Below, piece after piece: positions 30,241 to 40,600 of a stretch of 64,000 bases of DNA (its first letter is position 1; each line of letters starts with the position of its first letter). The notes below the pieces were generated by a model. It had not been told where the DNA came from, ran no database searches, and worked only from the letters and a program-made list of their open reading frames with translations. The stretch lies in contig JADJAG010000004.1 in assembly GCA_016704325.1 (NCBI GenBank), positions 372,001-436,000 of the forward strand, in the 5' to 3' direction. The position numbers were made by a program, and so were the translations under genes. Source of the DNA: Chitinophagaceae bacterium (GTDB lineage: Bacteria; Bacteroidota; Bacteroidia; Chitinophagales; UBA10324).

Positions 30241-33033
30241 ATGACTTATCTCTACAAATGCAACCAGAACCAAACCATTGAACTAAGTAGTTATATTTTT
30301 CAATACTTTTTTCGGTATAGAAGAAGTGCTTTTGCTGCGGTGTTGTTGATCTTCCTGCTTCTTTTTAGCGGGAAAAGTGGGGCTGGAACAATTTATTCTG
30401 AAGGCTGCTTATCCCTCGATCTTCCTGCAAACTGGAGCAGAATAGATCTTTTAAGAGGCGATGAGCCTTCCGTTTCTTTTCCAGCCAATGTGAATGAGAT
30501 AGGTGCCGCATCCGGCGTATCGATTGAAGAGTATGAAATAAATGAAGTTTCAAACGCATGTACCGATCCGGTAATTGTAGATGCCGGCCCTGATATCAAT
30601 GTCTGCATCTTTGGTGATGTCAGCTTAAGCGGATTAATTTCAGGTGCTGTTACAACGGGCCAATGGAAAGGTGGATCCGGAACTTTTTATCCGGATCGTT
30701 ATGATCTGAATGCAGTTTACACGCCGGACCCGGGTGAAGCAAATATCATTGTTGTGCTGACATTAGTTTCTGATGATCCGGGCGGAGATTGCACAGCGGA
30801 TTCAGCGGTGGTGAATATTACGGTGGATGATGCCATCGCCGTAGATGCCGGTCCTGATATCGCGGTATGTATAAGCGGTTCAGTTAGCCTGAGCGGAATA
30901 GTCACCGGTGGATCTGCTACAGGCCAATGGACCGGTGGACTTGGAACATTTTTCCCGGATAGAAATACATTGGATGCAGAATATACTCCCGATGTTTCTG
31001 AAGAGGGAACAGTCGTAACGCTTACGCTTACTGGTGATAATGGCTTAAATGTTTGTCCTTCGGGTTCCGATGATATTCAGATCACCGTGGATCCTGTGCC
31101 CACTGCCAATGCAGGTGGCGATCAGACCATTTGCAGCAATGAAACAGTGAATCTTTCCGGTAATATTATAGATGGAGCAGGAACCGGTAACTGGTCAACA
31201 ACCGGCGACGGAATATTCAGCAACAATGCTGACCTCAATGGCACTTACACACCTGGCGTTACAGACCAATCCTCCGGCTCGGTTACGTTAATATTAACAC
31301 CCGATCCTTCAGGTGTTTGTCCTGTATGGGTAGATGATCTCCTGGTTACTATTAATCTCACAAGTGCTACTTCCTTCAATACAACATCATGTGATAGTTA
31401 CACACTACCCTGGGGCGGTTCAGTGAACACATCAGGCGCTTATTCTAACACATACACCAATGCAGCAGGTTGTGACAGTATGGTTACCGCAAATGTTACG
31501 ATCAACTACTCCAGCACGCCAACTTCATTCAATGCAACAGCATGTGACAGCTACACACTGCCCTGGGGCGGTTCGGTGAACACATCCGGTTCTTATTCCA
31601 ATACCTACACGAATGCCGAAGGTTGTGACAGTATGGTTACCGCAAATGTTACGATCAACTACAGCTCCACTCCAACATCCTTCAATGCAACAGCATGTGA
31701 CAGCTACACACTACCCTGGGGCGGTTCGGTGAACACATCCGGTTCTTATTCCAATACCTACACGAATGCCGAAGGCTGCGACAGTATGGTTACTGCAAAC
31801 GTTACGATCAACTACTCCAGCACGCCAACTTCATTTAGTGCAACAGCATGTGACAGTTATACTTTGCCCTGGGGCGGTTCGGTGAACACATCCGGTTCTT
31901 ATTCCAATACCTACACGAATGCCGAAGGTTGTGACAGTATGGTTACCGCAAATGTTACGATCAACTACAGCTCCACTCCAACATCCTTCAGTGCAACAGC
32001 ATGTGACAGTTACACACTTCCCTGGGGTGGATCAGTGAATACATCAGGCGCTTATTCCAATACTTACACCAATGCAGCAGGTTGCGACAGTATGGTTACT
32101 GCAAATGTTACGATCAACTACTCAAGTACTCCAACTTCATTTTCAGCAACAGCATGTGATAGTTACACACTTCCCTGGGGTGGTTCCGTGAATACATCAG
32201 GCGCTTATTCCAATACTTACACCAATGCAGCAGGTTGCGATAGCATGGTTACCGCAAATGTTACGATCAACTACTCAAGTACACCAACTTCATTCTCAGC
32301 AACAGCATGTGATAGTTACACACTTCCCTGGGGCGGTTCCGTGAATACATCAGGCGCTTATTCCAACACTTACACCAATGCGGCAGGTTGTGATAGTATG
32401 GTAACCGCAAATGTTACAATTAATTATAGTTCAACTCCGACATCCTTCAGTGCAACAGCATGTGATAGTTACACACTTCCCTGGGGCGGTTCAGTAAATA
32501 CATCAGGCGCTTATTCCAATACTTACACCAATGCAGCAGGTTGTGATAGCATGGTTACTGCAAACGTTACGATCAACTACAGTTCAACTCCAACATCCTT
32601 CAATGCAACAGCGTGTGACAGTTACACACTTCCTTGGGGTGGATCAGTGAACACATCCGGTGCTTATTCCAATACCTATACCAATGCATCAGGTTGCGAC
32701 AGTATGGTTACTGCAAACGTTACGATCAACTACAGTTCAACTCCAACATCCTTCAATGCAACAGCATGTGACAGTTACACTTTGCCCTGGGGTGGATCAG
32801 TGAACACATCCGGTGCTTATTCCAATACCTATACCAATGCAGCAGGTTGTGATAGCATGGTTACTGCAAATGTTACGATCAACTATTCCAGTATTCCAAC
32901 TTCATTCAGTGCAACAGCTTGTGACAGTTACACACTTCCCTGGGGTGGTTCCGTGAATACATCAGGCGCTTATTCTAATACTTATACCAATGCAGCAGGT
33001 TGTGATAGCATGGTAACCGCAAATGTTACTTAA
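30241..33033 (+). CDS. N-terminal part of frameshifted repeat adhesin
   Basis: 930 residues in one frame: a hydrophobic signal segment (AFAAVLLIFLLLFSG), three Ig/PKD-like repeats (DAGPDINVCIFGDVSLSG, DAGPDIAVCISGSVSLSG, NAGGDQTICSNETVNLSG) and then eleven copies of a 51-residue repeat (core CDSYTLPWGGSVNTSGAYSN ... GCDSMVTANVTINY). The frame ends early at 33033 because the repeat at ~33029 lacks 7 bases compared with its neighbours. The rest of the array and the T9SS sorting domain continue in other frames to 34610. It is best read as the front part of one ~1,450-residue adhesin gene. Confidence 0.75.
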   Translation: MTYLYKCNQNQTIELSSYIFQYFFRYRRSAFAAVLLIFLLLFSGKSGAGTIYSEGCLSLDLPANWSRIDLLRGDEPSVSFPANVNEIGAASGVSIEEYEINEVSNACTDPVIVDAGPDINVCIFGDVSLSGLISGAVTTGQWKGGSGTFYPDRYDLNAVYTPDPGEANIIVVLTLVSDDPGGDCTADSAVVNITVDDAIAVDAGPDIAVCISGSVSLSGIVTGGSATGQWTGGLGTFFPDRNTLDAEYTPDVSEEGTVVTLTLTGDNGLNVCPSGSDDIQITVDPVPTANAGGDQTICSNETVNLSGNIIDGAGTGNWSTTGDGIFSNNADLNGTYTPGVTDQSSGSVTLILTPDPSGVCPVWVDDLLVTINLTSATSFNTTSCDSYTLPWGGSVNTSGAYSNTYTNAAGCDSMVTANVTINYSSTPTSFNATACDSYTLPWGGSVNTSGSYSNTYTNAEGCDSMVTANVTINYSSTPTSFNATACDSYTLPWGGSVNTSGSYSNTYTNAEGCDSMVTANVTINYSSTPTSFSATACDSYTLPWGGSVNTSGSYSNTYTNAEGCDSMVTANVTINYSSTPTSFSATACDSYTLPWGGSVNTSGAYSNTYTNAAGCDSMVTANVTINYSSTPTSFSATACDSYTLPWGGSVNTSGAYSNTYTNAAGCDSMVTANVTINYSSTPTSFSATACDSYTLPWGGSVNTSGAYSNTYTNAAGCDSMVTANVTINYSSTPTSFSATACDSYTLPWGGSVNTSGAYSNTYTNAAGCDSMVTANVTINYSSTPTSFNATACDSYTLPWGGSVNTSGAYSNTYTNASGCDSMVTANVTINYSSTPTSFNATACDSYTLPWGGSVNTSGAYSNTYTNAAGCDSMVTANVTINYSSIPTSFSATACDSYTLPWGGSVNTSGAYSNTYTNAAGCDSMVTANVT

Positions 33034-33790
33034 TTATTTCAACTGCACCCTTCAGTGCAACAGCTTGTGACAGTTACACACTTCCTTGGGGTGGTTCAGT
33101 GAACACATCCGGTGCCTATTCCAATACTTACACCAATGCAGTAGGTTGTGATAGCATGGTTACTGCAAATGTGACTATCAACTACACAAGTACACCAACT
33201 TCATTCTCAGCAACAGCATGTGATAGTTACACATTGCCCTGGGGTGGTTCCGTGAATACATCAGGCGCTTATTCTAATACTTATACCAATGCTGCAGGTT
33301 GCGACAGCATGGTTACTGCGAACGTTACGATCAACTACTCCAGCACGCCAACTTCATTCAGTGCAACGGCGTGTGATAGTTATACATTGCCATGGGGAGG
33401 ATCCGTGAACACATCCGGTGCGTATTCTAATACTTACACCAACGCTGAAGGTTGCGACAGCATGGTTACTGCGAACGTTACGATCAACTACAGTCCAGCA
33501 CTCCAACTTCCTTCAGCGCAACAGCATGTGACAGTTACACACTTCCTTGGGGTGGATCAGTGAACACATCCGGTGCTTATTCCAATACCTATACCAATGC
33601 ATCAGGTTGTGATAGTATGGTTACTGCAAACGTTACGATCAACTACTCCAAGACTCCAACTTCCTTCAGCAACAGCATGTGACAGTTACACACTTCCCTG
33701 GGGTGGTTCAGTGAATACATCAGGCGCTTATTCCAATACTTACACCAACGCCGAAGGTTGTGATAGCATGGTTACTGCGAATGTCACAAT
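31365..33790 (+). repeat. 153-bp coding tandem array, about 16 units
   Basis: The unit is 153 bases (for example 31541 to 31694) and encodes 51 residues around TACDSYTLPWGGSVNTSG and GCDSMVTANVTINY. Units differ mainly at synonymous sites and at a few positions (GSYSN/GAYSN, NAEGC/NAAGC/NASGC, SFNA/SFSA). Such high identity favours slippage, and also assembly collapse. Confidence 0.93.
33034..33672 (+). pseudogene. middle section of the broken repeat adhesin
   Basis: Four 51-residue repeats continue here but change frame. After the 7-base loss at ~33029 they run in one frame (open 33099-33563). A 2-base gain at ~33492 (agtccagcactcc where neighbours have 11 bases) moves them to another (open 33452-33682). 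A 2-base loss at ~33669 (cttcagcaacag for cttcagtgcaacag) moves them to the frame of the C-terminal part. The last two changes cancel, so only the 7-base loss is uncompensated. Confidence 0.75.
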
Positions 33791-34610
33791 CAACCCAAGC
33801 CCGACTGCAAGTGTTACACCTGCTAATCCTGCACCTGAATGCAATGGTGTTCCCATAATACTTTCTGCAAATACAGGTGTAGGATTGACTTATCAATGGT
33901 ACAATTTTGGGAATCCTATTGCCGGAGCAACCAATCCCACATACCAGATTCCCGGAAACGGCCATAAAAAGTATAAAGTGGAAGTCACCAATAGTTTTGG
34001 ATGCTCTGCTTTTTCTAATGTAGTAGATGTCAACCGACTAGCTACTCCCAATGCCAACATACAAATTGTTTACCCGACAGATAACCCTGATCTTTGTGTC
34101 AATATTAATACCAAGGGTTGGGTAAAGCTTCGCGGCAATGGTTCGGCCGATGTACCATTGGGTTACGAATGGAAGAAGAATGGAGTTACAATCCCCGGAG
34201 CGACAGACAGAGATTATCTTGCTACTGTACCGGAAAACTATAGAGTGCGGGTTACTAATCTGACTACCGGATGCAGCAATCTTTCACCTGCTGTTACTGT
34301 ATTTGATTCCTGCCCGGCAAAAGAAGGCAGTATAAATGAACTGCCACAAGTAGTATTGCATGTTTATCCAAATCCCACCGATGGCCACTTTATGTTGCAG
34401 TTAAATCTAAACGATCAAGTGCATGGAGAAGCGTTAGTGCAAGTATTCAACAAACTGGGTCAAAGCATATTTAACGAAACCGTTCCGGTAACGGATGGCG
34501 AATTGCTGAAAGAAATGCAGTTACACGCAGCAGATGCTGCCGGAATCTACCTGGTGCGTATTATCTCCAGAGGACGAGTCTATACAAGTCAGCTAGTATA
34601 TCAACACTGA
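33573..34610 (+). CDS. C-terminal part of the repeat adhesin with T9SS sorting domain
   Basis: The meaningful frame begins at about 33670. It holds the last 51-residue repeat, then two Ig-like domains (PAPECNGVPIILSANTGVGL and WVKLRGNGSADVPLGYEWKK), then a T9SS type A sorting domain (VVLHVYPNPTDGHFMLQLNL to YLVRIISRGRVYTSQLVYQH). The first ~30 codons of the open frame translate out-of-frame repeat and are not part of the protein. It belongs with the N-terminal part starting at 30241. A strong hairpin terminator follows 25 bases after the stop. Confidence 0.75.
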   Translation: MLIPIPIPMHQVVIVWLLQTLRSTTPRLQLPSATACDSYTLPWGGSVNTSGAYSNTYTNAEGCDSMVTANVTINPSPTASVTPANPAPECNGVPIILSANTGVGLTYQWYNFGNPIAGATNPTYQIPGNGHKKYKVEVTNSFGCSAFSNVVDVNRLATPNANIQIVYPTDNPDLCVNINTKGWVKLRGNGSADVPLGYEWKKNGVTIPGATDRDYLATVPENYRVRVTNLTTGCSNLSPAVTVFDSCPAKEGSINELPQVVLHVYPNPTDGHFMLQLNLNDQVHGEALVQVFNKLGQSIFNETVPVTDGELLKEMQLHAADAAGIYLVRIISRGRVYTSQLVYQH

Positions 34611-34635
34611 TCTGAGCATGCTGTATAGTGTATGT

Positions 34636-34665
34636 AGCTCTCCCAAATATGGGGAGCTTTTTTTT
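34636..34665 (+). terminator. Rho-independent terminator of the repeat adhesin gene
   Basis: AGCTCTCCC and GGGGAGCT form a stem around an AAATAT loop and are followed directly by a run of eight T. It lies 25 bases past the adhesin stop. Confidence 0.85.
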
Positions 34666-34756
34666 GTGTTGTATAACACTATAGCTGTTAAGCTAACTGA
34701 TGAACAATGCATGCAATTTGATATCACGATTGCATAAATTATAATCACTCAACAAT

Positions 34757-34970
34757 CAATATTGTCGCCCCTGACGGTGCTTTGATTGTTTGTCCTTGCA
34801 ATTTCTGCCATGCTACCATGCTACCATACTGTCGCCCTGACGGAGCTTAGCAAATCTCGTAGGGATGACAATATGTTAGAAAAATGAAAACAAAGATCAA
34901 GCCCCGTAGGGGCGACATTATGGTAGCATAGAAGAAAAACGGAACCCCAGATCAACCAAGCCCCGTAGGG
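34757..34970. repeat. intergenic palindromic repeat cluster (CCCGTAGGG type)
   Basis: Several related pieces: TCGCCCCTGACGG near 34763, CTACCATACTGTCGCCCTGAC near 34820 and GCCCCGTAGGGGCGACAT near 34903, followed by TATGGTAGCAT. The last two are imperfect inverted copies of each other, including the flanking CTACCAT/ATGGTAG. A final GCCCCGTAGGG at 34960-34970 is interrupted by the insertion sequence and resumes after it at 36633. It is non-coding and probably folds as a hairpin. Confidence 0.7.
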
Positions 34971-35268
34971 CATAAGCGTCAACTTAAGAAAATAGGAACC
35001 AATATGGTGTTTACTTTTTAGAGGGTTTTATTTCAACCTTGGCCTTCATTTCCAATTTACTTTGTCTTGGGGGACTTTTTACTTCGTTGCAGGATAAATG
35101 TGTTTTTGTCTTCGGAATTACCCATTCCAAATCTTCTCCTTTTTCAATTTTACTGGCCTCAGCTACAGCTGCGGGGAATTGATATGAATGATTTCAGCGC
35201 CTCTGTCTACTCTTTGAATTTTTTACTTTATAGCCCATTTGAGAAATTATTTCGTACAAAGATATTGC

Positions 35269-35304
35269 AATTTAAATAATAGTATATATACTATTATTTA
35301 AATT
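35269..35304. repeat. perfect 36-bp AT-rich palindrome inside the IS
   Basis: aatttaaataatagtata is followed directly by its exact reverse complement. It lies 20 bases before the transposase start. It could be a regulatory or cruciform-forming site of the element. Confidence 0.85.
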
Positions 35305-35324
35305 AATCCCGCACCTTCTGCGCT

Positions 35325-36624
35325 ATGCGTAGAAACATCAATATCATTGACAATCTGGGATTCACTGAGCACTCTGTTAACAGTATGGCCATTGATACAG
35401 GGTTTATTAAACGATTCAGAAAACTCAATGGGTTAGACTATCTGATCATATTACTCTATAACGTGGCAAAGGATATTGTTAGTTACTATACTATGGCCAG
35501 TACTTTTTAGACAATACTGATAAGTCTGTTTTCAAGCAAGCCTTGCATAAGGCTATGAGTAAACCGGCTTTTGTAGTATTTATTGATCGGATTTTCAAGG
35601 AATTACTTCAATCCAAACTTGGGATTGCAAAAGCAAACTCAAATCAAAATTTAAACGGATCATCATTCAGGATAGCACTATTATTAAGCTCCCCAGCGGC
35701 TTTTGAATATTATTCGGGGTAAGAAATCAAACTACCCAAGTAGCTAATGCCTAGAGTGCAATTAGCCATAGATATTGTGTCTGATGTTTTCAGTCTTTTT
35801 CAATAGACTCTTATTCTATAAATGATCTATCAGCAGCGCATCATTTACCTGTCAAAAAGGGTTATCTTATTATCAGGGACAGGGGTTATTGCTGCTTGTC
35901 AGAAATGAAAAGAATTATAAAATGTGGAGCTGATTTTATCTACCGGTATCACATGGTTTTAAGTATTGTGATATAACCACCGGGGAAGGTTATTGATATA
36001 TACAAACTGGTAAAGGGTAAAGAAAATCTTAAGGTCAGAGTAAAGATTGGGGGTGCCGATGGTCCCATTGTAACATTGTTAGCAGAAAAAGTAAATGCAG
36101 ATCGCAGATAAAAGAAGGTGTCAATTAAAAAAATCTGCCAAGGCAATACCCAGCAAACAAGTACTACGACTCCTGTCCTGGTCCATCTTCTTTACCTCTA
36201 TTGAAGATGAACAAATAACATTTGAAGAAATCTTCGCTTTATATAGCCTGAGATGGCGAATCGAGATAATTTTAAAGCCATGAAAAGCCATCTGAACTTA
36301 GATAAAATACATAATGTTCCCGATCATCAACTTAAATTTATTCTCATAGGTAAAATGATATTGCTCCTAATAATTACGCAATTCATTTATGCGAAAGTTT
36401 GCCACAAAATTCATAAGCGAACAGGGAAAATAATTAGCCTTATTAAACTTGTGAGGTATTTAAAAGATAATGTTAATATGATCGCAGAGTTACTCGAAAT
36501 TGTAAAGAAGAAAAAATTTGCAGTCTGTGACATTATTGAAAATCTGAGCAAATATTGCTCCTATGAGCTGAGAAGTGACAGGACCAATTATGAACAACAA
36601 TTGAAAAACACTCTCTTAAGTTGA
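35325..36624 (+). pseudogene. disrupted IS4-family DDE transposase
   Basis: Pieces of one transposase lie in different frames. The N-terminus reads IIDNLGFTEHSVNSMAIDTGF. The first catalytic Asp is in IIIQDSTIIKLPSG (~35665), the second in LIIRDRGYCCLSEMKRII (~35865), and the YREK region is LYSLRWRIEI (~36240). One missing T at ~36270 breaks the frame before FKAMKSHLNLDKI, which continues to 36624. With that base restored, Y-2-R-3-E-6-K is complete, diagnostic of IS4. Other stops and shifts occur near 35510 and 35710. Confidence 0.85.
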
Positions 36625-36744
36625 CGCTTATGCCCGTAGGGGTGACAGTATAATTATATCAATACAAACAGCTGTTTGAAACGTTTTTGTCAGTGAAAGT
36701 TGAATAGGATTAAGACGCTAACTGACAGATGAGTTTAATTGATC

Positions 36745-36817
36745 TTCAGCTTGTGGTCGGTGTTTTCACCACCCACTTCATAACGCTGCTTAGTGAAAAC
36801 ACCAACCAGAGGCTGAA
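36745..36817. repeat. 73-bp hairpin repeat (REP-like), copy 1
   Basis: The family consensus begins TTCAGCCTGTGGTCGGTG, contains TTTTCACCGACCACTTCATA and ends GTGAAAACACCAACCAGAGG + CTGAA. The two halves are inverted copies, so the unit folds into a long hairpin. This copy has CACCACCCAC in place of CACCGACCAC. Confidence 0.85.
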
Positions 36818-36826
36818 CGGTTATTG

Positions 36827-37063
36827 TTACTCCTTGTTGCTATTGGGGGAAGGGGCGAATAAATCAAATGTTGCTTCCTTTCGTGGATGACGCTTGTTGT
36901 AGGCCTGAACCAAATCAATGCGTTCATAAATATAATCGTCGACCTTATTACCAACACCCACATTTCTAATCTTTTCAGCCTGCAAAGAAATTGTATTGTC
37001 TGTCTTTACAGCTTCGCTAATGTTTTCCTTGTTAAATTTTTGAATTTCACCTGAATCACCCAC
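36827..37063 (-). CDS. C-terminal part of a split hypothetical protein
   Basis: 78 codons (MGDSGEIQKFNKENISEAVK...) with no recognised domain. It overlaps by 8 bases the 3' end of the upstream minus-strand gene at 37056-37496. If the run of eight A at 37066-37073 had one base fewer, the two would join as a single ~220-residue secreted protein (...LPMFF-SVGDSGEIQ...). It is therefore probably not a separate gene. A hairpin repeat follows directly downstream. Confidence 0.5.
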   Translation of the reverse strand: MGDSGEIQKFNKENISEAVKTDNTISLQAEKIRNVGVGNKVDDYIYERIDLVQAYNKRHPRKEATFDLFAPSPNSNKE

Positions 37064-37496
37064 TGAAAAAAAACATTGGTAGCGTAAAATTATTTAGAAG
37101 TATAAAATTTTCATTTGTTTTCGGTTTACAGAAAGGTACTCCGTCGCAATAAAGACTGAGGTTTCCACTAATTGACATCAGTACTGTTTTATATTCCGAA
37201 TCATCACAAATTCTAAAAATATATTCAGAAGAATAATATTCAATTGTGTAACCCCAACATTCCTTAACCTCAAGAATTTTCTTTTTAGCCTTTTTAAAAT
37301 TATTCTTATCCATAAATTCTGCAATAACAAAATTATTGTTCTTATAATCCTCATAAGTCTTATAAACCTTCATTTCCTCAAAGATAAATTGAATTCCATT
37401 TGTAGATCCAATTTTATGCTGACAAAGTACAGTCTTGGGAACTGAAAAAATCTGCAACAGTATTATAGTGGTTATGGCCCTTTTAATCATATTCAA
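37056..37496 (-). CDS. hypothetical secreted protein, probably frameshifted at its 3' end
   Basis: 146 residues starting with a signal peptide (MNMIKRAITTIILLQIFSVPKTVLCQ). The body (GIQFIFEEMKVYKTYEDYKN ... CWGYTIEYYSSEYIFRICDD) resembles no family I can name. It contains several Cys (CWGY, CDD, CDGVPFC) suggesting an exported, perhaps disulphide-bonded protein. The end LPMFFFSG lies in an A8/T8 run, and a one-base slip there would continue into the 78-codon frame downstream. Function unknown. Confidence 0.6.
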   Translation of the reverse strand: MNMIKRAITTIILLQIFSVPKTVLCQHKIGSTNGIQFIFEEMKVYKTYEDYKNNNFVIAEFMDKNNFKKAKKKILEVKECWGYTIEYYSSEYIFRICDDSEYKTVLMSISGNLSLYCDGVPFCKPKTNENFILLNNFTLPMFFFSG

Positions 37497-37552
37497 TCAG
37501 CTATTTTTAACAATTTATGCTATGGTTTTTCAATGATCAAATATAGTAAATT

Positions 37553-37602
37553 CGACCTCTGGTCCGTGTTTTCACCGACCACTTCATAATGCTGGTCGGT
37601 GC
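37553..37602. repeat. REP-like hairpin repeat, degenerate copy 2
   Basis: CGACCTCTGGTCCGTGTTTT and CACCGACCACTTCATAATGC match the family's left half. The right half decays after GGTCGGTGCTTGACTGAAA. Confidence 0.65.
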
Positions 37603-37629
37603 TTGACTGAAAAATTAATCACCCATCAC

Positions 37630-40600
37630 TTAATTTTTGGAAATTAATGGTCCCCAATACACCCTGTCATTTATGAATACTTTGATCAAATACATTCCAC
37701 TTGATCTATCATTCAAATTTATTTCTTCCAGCAATTTTCCGTTAAATAATGCACTGGTTTTATCATATACAATCTGGCCCAACAGGTTGATCACTTCAAT
37801 GGTTACTAAATCATTATCGTCGCTGTTTAATTCGAGATAAATTGTAAATCGTCCATCATTAGGATTGGGAAAAAGAGAAAGTGCTGGAATAATTTTATTG
37901 GTCGAAAAAACTCCTGTTGAGCTTTCATCGATAGTACCATCACAATCATCATCTATCCCATTATCCGGTATTTCAAATGCTCCGGGGAAGACTAAAGCAT
38001 TGGAATCATCACAATCAGTGCTGTCATAAACATAACCTGCTGGAGGTAAACAAGCTGGGCCGGCTATCAACACATTTGCATCCCCAAATCCGTCACCATC
38101 GAGATCAGCGCAAAAAAACTGTGATACATCACATGAAAGTTTAACCAGCCAATAATCTTCTAAACCATAATTTCCCGTAACATCACCTACTTCCGAATCA
38201 GAATATCCTGCAATAATAAGTTCACCACTGGAAGTCTGACATATTGAATAAGGTTCATCAAAGTTATTTCCTCCCAAGCATTGCTGCCATTCAATGGTAC
38301 CTGATTGATTAAGCTTTACAATCCAATAGTCTAATTGTCCCTGATTTCCCGACACATCTCCATCATTTGAACTTGTTAATCCGGCAACAATAAATCCACC
38401 ATTTACGGTTTGAATAACAGATTGCGCGATATCGTATCCGCTTCCCCCTAAACATTTCTGCCAAACCAGATTTCCTGCTGCATCTAATCTTACAATCCAG
38501 TAATCCAGAGATCCGTGATTTCCTGAAACATCACCATTGTTGGATTCAGAATATCCTGCAACAATAAACCCTCCTCCCAATGTTTGCCGTATAGACAACG
38601 CGCCATCATCACCGCTACCTCCATAAGAATTCTGCCATTGAATAGTTCCCGAACTATCAAGCTTTACTATCCAGCTATCAAAATTCCCGTGGTTTCCTGA
38701 AACATCACCGTTGTTTGAATCAGACTCACCAGCGATAATAAAGCCGCCATCTTCAGTCTGTTGAACATGATTGCCATAGTCTGGCTTGCCGCCACCTAAA
38801 GATCTTTTCCATTGAATATTTGCTAAAGAATCAACTTTCACTATCCAAAAATCAAAGTTGCCATGATTTCCTGAGACATCTCCATCACTTGAATTAGAAT
38901 AGCCAGATAAAATATATCCACCATCGAAAGTATATTGAATGGAAGTTGCATATTCACTCCAGATTCCACCTAAGGCTTTTTGCCAAAGTGTATTACCAGA
39001 AACGTCGAGCCGCACAATCCAGATATCGGTATAACCATGGTTTCCTGTAATATCTCCATCATTTGATTCAGCATAGCCTATAACAATGTATCCGCTATCA
39101 GCAATCTGTTGAATGAAGGTAGCTTGATCAAAAATGCTTCCTCCAAGACTTTTCTGCCATTCAATATTCCCCGATCCATTAAGTTTTGCAACCCAATAAT
39201 CATCGAAACCCTGATTTCCGGAAACATCCCAATCGTTTGATTGAGAACTTCCGGCAACAATAAATCCACCATCGAAAGTTTGCTGAATGGACCGTGCTAT
39301 ATCATTCTTACTTCCTCCTAAAGATATTTGCCACTCGATGACGGGCTCATCCAGGTAACCATTACAATTGTCATCTATCCCATTGATTATATCTGACGAT
39401 CCGGGATAGATATTGCTATCACTATCATCACAGTCACTGCTATCTGCCACATATCCCGCTGGAGGGAAACAGGAAAAACTGCTGGTACCCGTATTGATGT
39501 TTCCATACGTATCATTATCCGAATCTGCATAAAAAGTCTGAGAGCCACCACAGGAATATTTCACAACCCAAAAATCATCACCATCGTAACTGTTTGAAAT
39601 ATCTCCATCATTTGAACTTGAAAGCCCCATAACAATAAAGCCATCATCGGAAGTTGGATGTATCGAATTTGCAAAGTCCACATCGCTACCACCTAGACTG
39701 CTTTGCATTTGTAAATTTTCAGAAGAGTCAATTTTTACGATCCAATAATCTATTGTAGTATAGCCGTAATTGTCGAGATGATTTCCCGTAACATCACCAT
39801 TATTAGAGCTGGAACCACCCACAATGATAAATCCACTATCCGAACTTTGCGCAATACCGGTCGCATAATCGAGATTACTTCCTCCAAAAGATTTTTGCCA
39901 CTCCATAGCTCCGGATACGTTCAGTTTTACAATCCAGTAATCACTTTCACCATGATTTCCCGTAACATCACCATTATTAGAGCTGGAACTACCCACAATG
40001 ATAAATCCACTGTCCGAACTTTGCAGCATATCGGTGGCATAATCGTTATTACTTCCTCCAAAAGATTTTTGCCACTCTATATCTCCGGATACGTTCAGTT
40101 TTACAATCCAGTAATCACTTTCACCATGATTTCCGGAAACATCTCCATCATTTGATTGAGCCCCGCCGGCTACGATATATCCACCATCAGTTACTTGTTG
40201 CAGAGAACTTGCCTGATCTAAGCCACTTCCACCGAGGCATTTCTGCCACTCCATATTTCCAGCGGAACTGAGTTTCACGATCCAATAATCACCACTACCG
40301 TGATTTCCTGAGACATGTCCATCATTTGAAGAGGTATAACCTCCAACTATAAATCCATCGTCTGTAGTTTGTTGAACAGCACGAGCCTCTTCATAGTTGC
40401 TTCCTCCCAGGCATTTTTCCCATTGCAGGCTTCCATTATTATCTAGTTTTATAATCCAGAAATCAGTCGAAGGATACCCATCATCATCGGGATGATTTCC
40501 TGATACATTACCATCATCTGAGGAGCTTCTTCCGGCGACAATATAACCCCCGTCAGTGGTCTGAAGAACAGATCGCGCTATGTCAACGCCACTTCCCCCA

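Larger units (their letters stand above)
34971..36632 (+). mobile_element. IS4-type insertion sequence, decayed, with intact ends and 9-bp target duplication
   Basis: The ends are perfect 18-bp inverted repeats, CATAAGCGTCAACTTAAG at 34971-34988 and its complement at 36615-36632. The 9-bp sequence CCCGTAGGG flanks both sides (34962-34970 and 36633-36641) as a target-site duplication. The 1,662-bp interior carries a disrupted IS4-type transposase on the + strand and a perfect 36-bp AT-rich palindrome at 35269-35304. The element sits inside a GCCCCGTAGGGG hairpin repeat. It can no longer make transposase but could be moved by a related active copy. Confidence 0.93.

Noticed and set aside
35067..35279. 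70-codon plus-strand frame in the IS
   Set aside because: Has no transposase motifs and lies before the real transposase remnant.
39778..40155. 125-codon plus-strand frame with internal repeats
   Set aside because: Reverse reading of the propeller repeats of the 37630 gene.
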